From Aristolochia californica (taxonomy: Eukaryota; Streptophyta; Magnoliopsida; Piperales; Aristolochiaceae): a DNA stretch of 64,000 nt. How positions within the stretch are numbered: position 1 is the first letter of the stretch; each line of letters starts with the position of its first letter. Below, piece after piece: positions 24,002 through 33,069 of this stretch. Where the stretch lies: contig JARWKL010000001.1 of assembly GCA_029961685.1 (NCBI GenBank), forward strand, positions 52,044,062 to 52,108,061, in the 5' to 3' direction. Both the position numbers and the translations under genes were made by a program. A model generated the notes under the pieces. It searched no databases and had not been told where the DNA came from. It was given only the letters and a program-made list of their open reading frames with translations.

Positions 24002-24465
24002 TATTAGGAAATTGACATTTCCTATTCTAATTTGGGTAACATATTTATTATGCAATTATATTTTCTATTTTTAATGGAATGGGCTGAAATTAAGTGATCT
24101 AATTTTGTTAAGCCCATTACGGAATGGGTCATGGATATGGGCTATGAATATGGGTCAATTGAGTAGATACCATAGAGAATTATGGGAACCCTATATAAGG
24201 AGACACAACCTAGTTATGGTCCCCAATATACTAAATCACACACAATTTTTCTTCTCCCCATCCGGAAGAGAGATGAAGGTCCCATTGAGGAATAAGGCGA
24301 TTTAGTTGAGGAAGACCACAACATCAATCTCCTTTACTATCGTTTGTCATAGTGATTCTGCAACAGAAAGACGAAACTTCGGAATGGATCCAGGTATTTA
24401 TATTCAATCCTAATTTTCTTGCATGTTGTAAATTCTGGATTAGGATTTACTACGGTTTTCCAACA
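24002..24465 (+). repeat. Element Y 5' LTR (464 bp)
   Basis: Same length as the 3' copy. The first dinucleotide is mutated (ta instead of tg), and scattered substitutions separate the two copies, so the insertion is not recent. Confidence 0.85.
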
Positions 24466-24540
24466 AGTGGTATCAGAGCAGTAACGTTAGATTATTAGAA
24501 TTTTGAGATTAATTAAGTGGATTCTAGATTTTTTTTTTTT

Positions 24541-25917
24541 TTTTGTCTGGTTGCTAAAGGTTTTACTCAAAGGGAAGGCATAGACTATAAAGAGACTTTC
24601 TCTCCGGTATCTTTGAAAGACTCTTTTAGAACAATAATGATACTAGTAGGTCATTTAGATCTAGAGCTACATCAGATGGATGTCAAAACTGTGTTTCTCA
24701 ATGGAGACATTGATGAGAAAATTTATATGGTACAACCAGAAAACTTTGTATCAGGTGATCCAAAGTCTATGGTCTGTAAATTGAAGAAATCCATTTATGG
24801 TCTCAAACAAGCTTACCGTCAATGGTAACCATCAAGTCATAACCTCCTACGGTTTTGAGGCGAACGTTGTTGATAACTGTGTATATCATAAGTTCAGTGG
24901 GAGTAAATACATCTTCTTGATATTATATGTCGACGATATATTGCTCGCTAGTAGCGATATAGGCTTACTGCACGAAACCAAGAAATTTCTGACGAAGAAA
25001 TTCGAGATGAAAGATCTTGGTGATGCCTCTTTTGTATTAGGTATACAGATACTTAGAGATCGTTCTCAAAGTATCCTTAGGTTGTCACAAAAGAGCTATA
25101 TGGATAAGGTATTAAACAGATTCGGCATGAAAGATAGTAAACCAGGAGACACACCCTTCGCTAAAGGAGACAAGTTTAGTCTCAAACAGTGCCCTAAAAA
25201 TGATCTTGAAAGAACAAAGATGCAAAAAATTCCCTATGCATCAGTAGTAGGGAGTTTAATGTACGCTCAAGTTTGTACTCGTCCCGATATAGCATTTATA
25301 GTAGGAGTTCTGGGCAGGTATTTGAGTAATCTGGGTATGCAACATTGGAGGGCAGCCAAACGCGTGATGCGTTATTTGAGGAAAACAAAAGACTACATGC
25401 TTACTTATCGGAGATCATACAATTTAGAAATCATTGGGTTCTCTGACTCCGACTTTGTCGGATGCCGAGATAGCAAAAGCTCCACATCAGGCTACATCTT
25501 TATGTTGGGTTAAGGAGCTATCTCATGGAAGTCTGCTAGCAGACTTTCATAGCTTCTTCAACCATGGTTGTGGAGTTCATTGCTTGTTTTGAAGCATCCA
25601 ACCACGAAATATGGTTGCGAAACTTTGTCATTGGGTTGCGAGTGGTAGATGACATTGACAGGCCATTAAAGATTTATTGTGACAATAACTCGGCGGTACT
25701 TTATTCCTACAACAACAGGAGCTCGACGAAGTCGAAGTTTATCGACATCAAGTTTTTAGTTGTTAAGGAGAGAGTTCAGGATAAGCAGATTTCTATAGAA
25801 CATATAGGGACAAACTTTATGCTAGCAAATCCATTAACCAAGGGTTTAACGCCTAAGGTGTTTCATGAGCACATTGCTCATATGGGCGTCATTTCTGAGG
25901 ATACCTTGGTTTAGTGG
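24541..25917 (+). pseudogene. Element Y copia reverse transcriptase/RNase H
   Basis: Reverse-transcriptase motifs appear in order: AKGFTQREGIDYKETFSPV, LHQMDVKTVFLNGDIDE, KKSIYGLKQA, then after a frameshift near 24835 the catalytic ILYVDDILLA. These are followed by MKDLGDASFVLGIQI and LSQKSYMDKVL. RNase H continues with VGSLMYAQVCTRPDIAF and FSDSDFVGCRDSKSSTSGY. After a stop near 25512 come IYCDNNSAV and the degenerate NPLTKG end. The domain is otherwise well preserved, but at least two frame breaks and the loss of all upstream domains make it non-functional. Confidence 0.88.
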
Positions 25918-26342
25918 GAGTCATTATTTTGTACTATTTGTTTGCTTAAGACATTGAGTTATTCTATTTTTTTAGTAATAAAATTGATTGCTTATTATTC
26001 TATTTATGAACTTGCTTGTGTTTTTCTATGTGCAATGTTCACATTGTATTAAGGACTTTGGAAAGATCTCACTAAAGACTAAAGAAGGACCAGTTGGAAA
26101 TAGGCATGTTTGAGATCACATTGAATGTAATTTCCATGCTACTCATCCATATTTGATCTATGTCATTGAGTGTATTAGTATGGTAATCATCGTGGTTTAG
26201 TCACGAATGTAATGTGTTGAAAGTCGTAGTGGTTCCATTATTAATATATACGATGGTTCCATTATTAATAGTATACAAATGCGCGCCTCAAGAATTTGTG
26301 ATATAATTGTTTTAGGAATGATATGTAACCCAAGTGGGAGAT

Positions 26343-26806
26343 TGTTAGGAAATTCACATTTCCTATTCTAATTTGGGTAACATATTTATTATGCAATTAT
26401 ATTTTCTATTTTTAATGGAATGGGCTGAAATTAAGTGATCTAATTTTGTTGAGTCCATTAAGGAATGAACCAAGGATATGGGCTATGAATATGGGCCAAT
26501 TGAGTATATACCATAGGGAATTCTGGAAACCCTATATAAGGAGAAACAACATTGTTATGGTCCCCAAAATACTAAATCACACACAGTTTTTATTCTCTCC
26601 ATCTGGAAGAGAGACGTAGGTCCCATTGAGGAATAAGACGATTTAGTTAAGCAAGACCATAACATCAATCTCCGTTACTATCGTTCGTCATAGTGATTCC
26701 GCAACAGAAAGACGAAACTTCGGAATGGATCCAGGTATTTATATTCAATCCTAATTTTCTGGCATATTGCAAATTCTAGATTAGGATTTACTACGGTTTT
26801 TCAAAT
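26343..26806 (+). repeat. Element Y 3' LTR (464 bp)
   Basis: Starts tgttaggaaatt after the purine tract and ends just before the tcctc duplication at 26807-26811. Confidence 0.88.
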
Positions 26807-26811
26807 TCCTC

Positions 26812-27014
26812 GACACTGTTCTTTGCCGTTCTGAACCTTCGGGCATCGAAGAAGGAGGATTAGAAGGGATTCCCTCACTTTAAACTCCTCAACAAGCTTT
26901 CCACCATCTTTATTGAACATGTCTGAAGTTATGTCCATGGTATTTGCACCAATATTTACCGCAACACTCCGGAAGAGAAACTTATCTTTGCATTGCATGT
27001 CCGGCGGAACCACA
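26812..27014 (-). pseudogene. VAP27-like MSP-domain gene fragment
   Basis: On the minus strand the block encodes VVPPDMQCKDKFLFRSVAV, then ITSDMFNKDGGKLVEEFKVR. This is the second half of the MSP domain of plant VAP27 (vesicle-associated membrane protein-associated) proteins, which tether the ER to other membranes; PPDMQCKDKFL and MF-K--G--VEE--LR are family hallmarks. A frameshift follows KVR. In the shifted frame the linker reads NPPSSMPEGSE, like the VAP27 proline-rich linker after the MSP domain. The fragment stops where element Y is inserted. Upstream codons (27015-27166) do not match the first half of the MSP domain, so only one exon or so is present. It lies antisense inside element X, suggesting gene capture. 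Confidence 0.78.
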
Positions 27015-28980
27015 AACCTCAAACCCCTGATACTGGAGTTTCTCCAAAAAAAATCAGCATTTAACGTGGCTTTTGTGGCAAGTACTCCAATTCTCACACT
27101 GCTCCCAGCTCCAACAGGCATCAAGTTTGCTGCCTTCAGTTCCTTCGCAAAACATGGTATCACCATCTTTGCTTATTCATTGCTCGGTGTTTGAAAAGGA
27201 GTTTGTGCTCCTCCATAGAGGACGCATTCCCATTGCTACTTCCGTGGTATCTTCGTCAAGTTGAGGACTGGAACGTTGCTGTTTTTTTTTTTTTTCCGAT
27301 CTGAGTCTCCTTCGCAGGCCTTTCCATACCGAGACATAGATACTCCCTTTAATCTCGTATTGTTCTGTTTGCTAGAAGTCTTCCACATTGCTGATCCAGC
27401 CCGTTCATTTTGCTGTCATAATTTCCGTTGCTTCATAACCCAGCTGGATGGCAATCTCAGACAGGTGATATTGCGCTCTGCAGGATTGGAACGTTACTAG
27501 TCTTTGGATTTGTGCAATTATCTTTCTTGCCAGATCATATTCTCGCTGTTGTTATTTCCTGTTTTGATCTTCCGTTCGCTGCTTCTCCGGGATATCATCG
27601 CTGTAAATCGAATTTTTTCATGTTGTCTTTCCTTGAATCTGCCAAGAGACAAGCACGAAAGATATCATCCTGGCTTACAGTATTACTACTGTTTTGCTTT
27701 TCGGAAACTTCTGTGGCAGGTCTCCATCGCTAGCGTGGTTGTTGTTTCTGAAGGACAACGACTCTGTTGTTTCCGCTGAGTTAATCTGTCGGATCATTGC
27801 TGGTTGTTTTTTCAGAAACTAATCTGTTGTTGTATTTGTTATTTTTATTTTCGGAAGTCTTTAGCTCGTATCTTCGTTGGCATCGGATCAGATTGATCTT
27901 CTGGAGTTTCGTTGTTCGTTGCTATCTTTGGTTCATCAGTTCTCTGTTCACGTCACCGACCTCGCCCTGTTCAAAAGCGAGCGTAGCGGGGAAGACGAAG
28001 AGTGTTTCCGTTTCATTTTATCTATAGAGTCAATCTGATAAATTTTCCGAGTCAAGCAATGCTCGAGTTGCTGGGTTCCGCTTGGTTTAACCTAACAACC
28101 TGAGTTAGTATTCCTATTATTATTGCTCGGCTTACTGCACGAGTTACTATGCTGATTTAACTTGGACCAACTCAAACCGGGTCAACTTGGTCGGTTCTAC
28201 TAGACTCGGCTCACTTGCCTATGTATACGGGTCTAGGTCCCGAATTCTCTACCGTTTCCTCCTGCGACTTGACTCTGTCTCTTGCACCAATCAAACTCGG
28301 TGCCTTTTCTCTGGCTGGAGTATTATCTTGATTTTTTTGGCAACTTATTATTTGGTTTCTTATTCAAGGATAGACTCTTTGAGGATTATTTCATGTGTCT
28401 TTATTAAGAATTTTCATTATTTGGTACGTGTTATTTGGGCCTAGGCCCATTTTAGTTGTTGTTATTGTCTCTCTAACTAAGACATTGTTATTGAAGGACT
28501 TCTCGATTGACAGTTGTCAGCATTTTTTATTCTGATGAAGAAAAAAACATATGGTGGCCGAAACATATTATCTTCTAGTGATTTCACATTACCCTCTTAT
28601 TATCACTTTTGAAGAATGCCAATAGACCCACTACCTACAGAGGATAGGAAATTGCCCAACATTTAGCGTGAGTCAAGTTTATTATTCACCCAAGAGATGT
28701 TTTTTTAGCTACCCTGAGAAAGTGGGTAGACTTTGTGTCTCATAGTTGGGCTACTTTTCTGACTTTGAAATTGATTGGAGCATGTTTTTGATTAAGATCA
28801 TTTGACTGGAGTATAGAGCATTGGCATATGGCTAGGAGTGACAAGAACCAAGAAATCACTAGCTCAAGGGATAATGTTGGAAGATATGATAGACTGTTAT
28901 TTTATATGGAAAGATCACCTACACCATATGCCGCAAGTTGGGTGTTTATGATATTATCTCACCCCCGGTTTGAAGGGGAG
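27015..28980 (+). other. Element X interior, noncoding
   Basis: No retroelement domain found. Part of it (about 27280-28340) is less AT-rich, with motifs such as gagttgctgggttccgc and gggtcaacttgg that resemble motifs in the interior of element C read from its minus strand. The terminal part, from about 28500 to the polypurine tract, has no recognisable coding. Confidence 0.5.
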
Positions 28981-29313
28981 TGTTGAAAGATGGGCTCAAG
29001 CCTACACAACCAAAGAAGGCCCACTCGTCCAAGTGTGTTAAAAGATGGGCTCAAGCCCATAGACCAAGGAGAAGGCCCACACAATGGTGACATGATGGTA
29101 AATATATAGTCATCTCATAAATATGACATTGATGTAATTATTTTAAGTTTCAGGGGTATAATTATGATATTGTAGTTTGTTCATGTATAAATTGAGCTTC
29201 AAGGGGAGGTTTTGGACATAAGTTCATAACCTCATTTTTTATCCTATTTTCTCCCCAATATGCCGTCTCTTTTTTTCTCCATGAGTTAATCCATGGAGTC
29301 CTAAAAATCAACA
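28981..29313 (+). repeat. Element X 3' LTR
   Basis: 333 bp, preceded by the purine tract ending gaaggggag. It matches 23383-23704 throughout, with substitutions and small indels. Confidence 0.8.
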
Positions 29314-29409
29314 TAACTCTAATTCAGTAAGAAGATATTTGATCCATAGAAGCTCACTAATTGCATGGGTTACAACTTTGTATTCAGCACCAACACTAGA
29401 TTTAGCAAC
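29314..29409 (-). pseudogene. Element A, middle piece of copia RNase H
   Basis: 96 bases between elements X and B. The minus strand reads AKSSVGAEYK, then HAISELLWIKYLL, the RNase H segment that should precede the LYYDN motif found at 23382 and follow the piece ending at 37276. The block confirms that X and B both landed in the same copia element. Confidence 0.85.
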
Positions 29410-29850
29410 TGTTACCATATTTTGGAATTCATATAAGTTAGAAGTTATATTAATGTTAGTTGTTTAGATATTTACATGTATATAGGTTAATAAGCAAGGA
29501 TTAATAAGCTGGGTTGGATTGAAATTAAGCTCATGGGTTGTCTTGTACTTAAACCTAACCCTATGTTTAAATAAAAGATAAAGGAAGGGAAGAGGTGCTC
29601 CCGATTTTTCAGCTTCTCTTATGTGTTGGTGTGGTCGTCAGTCTCAGAGCTTGGAGCTCTCGGTTGTGGCTGTACCTAGAGCCTATTGGGTAGATTTTCT
29701 TGGTCATTGCTGCTTCTTCCAGCAACTAGGTTTCATTCAGTAGATTCAGAGCTTGGAACTCTTTATTTTGGCTGCTCACAACAGTTCCACTTGGTGGAAA
29801 TCCTTGGTTGTTGCTGCTTTCTTTAGCAACTCAGTTTGGCTATTCCAGCA
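29410..29850 (+). repeat. Element B 5' LTR, first part
   Basis: 441 bp, interrupted after ttccagca by element C. The last 28 bp are at 32711-32738. Confidence 0.9.
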
Positions 29851-30217
29851 TGTTGAATTTATGGAAAAGAGAAATACTTCATTGACTTATTGTATACATG
29901 AACTTCTATTTATAATAGAGGAAGGTAGTAGAGTCCCATTACAATAAAACTACTATTATTCCAATTACACCTAAAGTCTAACACTTACAGATAAGTCTTA
30001 TCATAATTAAATAACCCACAATAAATAGAAGATTAACCTGACCAAAACTCCTTTAAACTGAAACTCTTCTATGGCACGTGATAATGATAAGGATGCCAAC
30101 TCGTGGCTATCTTTGTGGGTCCCACTTGATCTTCTTATGGGCTTGGACCCATCTTACACTACTCTTAGGTATGTGGGTCTTCCTTGGTCGTGTGGGCTTG
30201 GGCCCTATCTTTCAACA
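29851..30217 (-). repeat. Element C 3' LTR (367 bp)
   Basis: Begins tgttgaatttatgg and ends tctttcaaca on the + strand. It matches 32311-32705 with substitutions and a length difference. Confidence 0.82.
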
Positions 30218-32115
30218 CTCCCTCTCAAGCTGAGGGTGGAAAAACAGCATGAACTCCCAACTCGCTACAAATTATGTATAAATTTTTTTTTTATAATGTG
30301 GCACATCTTCCAACACTCCCTCTCATGCTGGTGCTCTCGTTCATGAGGCCTAGCTAGCATAAGAAAAGTGAGAGTAAAACAACTTCAAGTTGTATGACAT
30401 CGCTTTTTAATCCAGTCAAATAACTCATGTTAGATGTTTGACACGCTTCTATCTTTTGTAGGTAGTGCCACTCCTATTAATGTAGGTAGTGGGTCTATAT
30501 GCTGTTCGGAAGTGTAATAAAAAAACTCCTCCATCATTGTGTCCCTCCATAGGACAACGACTCTTAAGTAGTAGGAGTAATAAATGTTAATTCATAGGGG
30601 TATAACATAGAGTTAGTAATAAACTCTTCTATTATGGTGAAGTAACATAGATGTCCTTACAGGTAGTGGATATAGTAATAAACTCCTTTGTCGGTGATGT
30701 AATATATATTGAGGCCACCTCTTCTTCAATAACAATGTCTCATCCAATGAGACATAATAACAAAAGTTATAATGGGCTTGAACCCATATAACATAAACCA
30801 AAATAATCCTTGTAAAAATGACCATGAAATAATCTAATGCACATATTTGTACCAAATAATATGCTGACTAAGGAATAATTTGTCAATTCTTTAAAATAAT
30901 AATCTAGCTAGAGAAAAATTTACCGAGTCGTGTCGAGTCAAATAATAGACCAATATATCCGAGTCGCTGCAGAAATATGTAAGTTTTGGTCCAGACACGT
31001 ATACTGAGGCAAAAAATAAGTGGCCCGAGTCAGCTTGACCCATTCCCAAGTTGACCCGGACCGAGTTAACTCAGCAGAGCATAGGCTGAGCTCGGGTTGC
31101 TGGGTTAACTCGGCCAAATCTAGGTTGCACTCAGGCGCTGAACCGGCGGGTTTAATTTTTCCTGAGGAAAAATTTATCAACGTGCCTTCGTCTTCCTCCC
31201 GCGACCGAACAGAGCTTCAGTCTTCCTCCCAGCGGCTGGCCGAACAGAGGGACAACAGCAGCTCGAAAGAACGAAAATGCTATCTCCGGAGACAAGCATA
31301 AAAAATTAATCAGGCAATAGGGTCGTCTTCCCCTCGTCCACCCCCCCCCCCCCCCCCCCCACCCTTCCGGCTTCTGAACAGAGAGACGGCAACCTAGATA
31401 CGTCTCTGGAGACCAGAGACGATTCCGATGATAAAGGATCCGTCAGAATAACTCGAAAGAACAACAGATACCTTGGCAATAATTCGGTCGTTGTCTTCGT
31501 CGGCGCCAAATCTTCTTCTTCTTCTTCGCAACGGCGGAAAACAACAGTCTTCTTTTTCGGCAACGGCGCTAAACAGTGCAGACTCAGAACCGAAAATTTT
31601 AATCGCAAGTTTTCTTCTTCTTCTTCTTCGGCAACAGCGCCAAATGCCGAACAGTTCGGTAAATGAACTTCTTCTCCCCCTCGCCGAAAGACTCTAAAAC
31701 TCGGTATGCTGGTTCACTGGTTCGAATCAGCACCTATCTTCTCGGCAGAAATAGAGTTCTCGGCGGAGTACTCATATGTAACAGAAACCAGATTCACAGA
31801 GTCGTCGTATCCGAGCTGTTCGGAACAGCGAGCGCTCTGTCTTCCTCGCCGACAACGCCGAACATAGCGGCTCCTATCGGTCTCCACCGCCGCAGACAAG
31901 TCTCGCCAGATACACCCCCTCGGCAATCTCGAGGCAAAATCGACAACCACGACAAGGATTGGTAAAAACAGAGTAAGCAACGACCAAAAAATGATCAAGC
32001 AGCATAAATCTTCCCACTAGAAATACATTATAGATGAGAAAAAAAAAAACGAATAACGGGTACAAAGACTGAAAAAAAAAAATAGTTCATTACCTTTGTT
32101 CTCGTTCTCATACAT
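30218..32115 (-). other. Element C interior, noncoding
   Basis: No retroelement protein domain on either strand. Open frames at about 31020-32065 are short, arginine/serine-rich and present in several frames at once because of GC-rich, ttctt-repeat sequence. A second LTR-end-like motif, cttccaacactccctctcatg, lies at 30309. The motif ctcctccatcattgtgtccc near 30520 resembles element D. A 20-base C run is at 31341-31360. Confidence 0.55.
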
Positions 32116-32310
32116 TGTGAAGTTGAGTCCAAGGCCTATCCTAAAATGACTAGAAAACTTCTTCTGCCAACTAATAAACTCAAGATCTTTGATGTCACTA
32201 ATCCATGTGGAACTATTTCTTAACACTCTCCCTCACATGTAGACCCTCTAGGCTCTTACACGTGGATAATTTGGGTGGAGGCCCACATATGAGTACATGC
32301 TCTTGTACCA
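32116..32310 (-). repeat. TRIM-related block inside element C
   Basis: 32116-32225 matches the 118 bp LTR of the TRIM at 60715-61038 (tgtgaag-tg-gtccaagg through ttaaca). 32226-32310 matches the TRIM interior (gggtggaggc-cacata, then the primer-binding region). Only one LTR-like copy is present; the second is replaced by the LTR of element C. Confidence 0.75.
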
Positions 32311-32705
32311 TGTTGAATTTATAAAAAAAAAAATACTTCATTGACTTATTGTAATTAGAGTACATAAATTTCTATTTATAATAGAGGAAGGTAGTAAAGT
32401 CCCATTACAGTAAAACTACTCTTGTTCCAATTACACCCAAACTCTAACACTTATAAATTCTATCATAATTAAATAACCCACAATAAATAGAAAATTACCA
32501 TGACTAAAACTCTTTCAAACTGAAACTTTTTTGTGACACATGATAATGATAAAGATGCCAACTCGTGGTATCTTTATGGGGCTCACTTGATCTTCCAACT
32601 TTGTGGGTTCCACTTAATATTCAAATGGACTTGGGCCCATATTACACCACTCTTAGGTATGTGGGTCTTCCTTGGTCGTGTGCGCTTGGGCCCTATCTTC
32701 CAACA
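32311..32705 (-). repeat. Element C 5' LTR (395 bp)
   Basis: Begins tgttgaatttata and ends cttccaaca. It adjoins the primer-binding-like site on its left (32299-32310). Confidence 0.82.
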
Positions 32706-32710
32706 CAACA

Positions 32711-32738
32711 GCCACTCTTAGGCTAGAAAATATTGACA
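32711..32738 (+). repeat. Element B 5' LTR, last part
   Basis: gccactcttaggctag through attgaca, matching the end of B's 3' LTR at 37243-37270. The primer-binding site follows at 32739. Confidence 0.88.
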
Positions 32739-33069
32739 TGGTATCAGAGTTATTATTATTATTATTTTCCTGGTGCTGCTATTATTTTTCTTGGCATGCT
32801 TGAGTTGCTAGGTGACACTGAGTTTGGACTCTGAGTTGGCGTTTTCAACGAAGGGGTTTCAACATTTGTTTTCGAAAAATAATTTTCAGTAAAGGGGGTT
32901 TCAGTTTCTTTTCAAAAAGTTTGGCGACTCATATATTTAAGCCAATTTCAGCAATTTTCAGCAATTTTCAAAAAGTGGGTTTCAATATTTTTTGGTGACT
33001 CAAGGCTTGCATTTCAGCAAGGTTTGCCCTCAGATTGTTGTGTCTCTGCGTGGCTTGCGGTATTTCATT

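Larger units (their letters stand above)
24002..26806 (+). mobile_element. Element Y: internally deleted Ty1/copia element
   Basis: Two 464 bp LTRs (24002-24465 and 26343-26806) enclose 1.88 kb. The primer-binding site tggtatcagagc at 24467-24478 fits initiator-Met tRNA, and a purine tract (aagtgggaga) precedes the 3' LTR. A 5 bp target duplication, tcctc, lies at 23997-24001 and 26807-26811. Gag, protease and integrase are missing; the internal sequence enters directly in the reverse transcriptase. The element is inserted beside the VAP27 fragment within element X. Confidence 0.9.
23383..29313 (+). mobile_element. Element X: non-autonomous LTR element with captured gene fragment
   Basis: LTRs at 23383-23704 and 28981-29313 share about 320 bp, from tgttg-aagatggg to aaaaatcaaca. 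The 5' LTR is followed by tagtattagagca, a degenerate Met-type primer-binding site; the 3' LTR is preceded by the polypurine tract tttgaaggggag. The interior lacks recognisable gag or pol of its own. It carries a VAP27/MSP gene fragment in antisense and is interrupted by copia Y (24002-26806). It sits inside the RNase H region of element A. I could not find a clean 5 bp target duplication. The U3 start of its LTR closely resembles that of element C. Confidence 0.8.
29851..32705 (-). mobile_element. Element C: non-autonomous LTR element inside B's 5' LTR
   Basis: Direct LTRs at 29851-30217 (3' on the minus strand) and 32311-32705 (5'). On the minus strand, TGGTACAAGAGC (primer-binding-like, 32310-32299) follows the 5' LTR and GCTTGAGAGGGAG precedes the 3' LTR. 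The target duplication is cagca on the left and caaca on the right (one mismatch), judged against the uninterrupted 3' LTR of B. The 2.1 kb interior lacks gag or pol domains and contains a C run (31341-31360) and a TRIM-related block next to the 5' LTR. The U3 start resembles element X. Confidence 0.85.

Noticed and set aside
26812..27166. A functional VAP27 gene
   Set aside because: Only part of one MSP domain is present. A frameshift follows, the first half of the domain is missing and a retroelement is inserted at the end.
31020..32065. Cluster of arginine/serine-rich open frames on both strands
   Set aside because: They fall inside the noncoding interior of element C, in a ttctt/cgg-rich tract that is open in many frames simultaneously.
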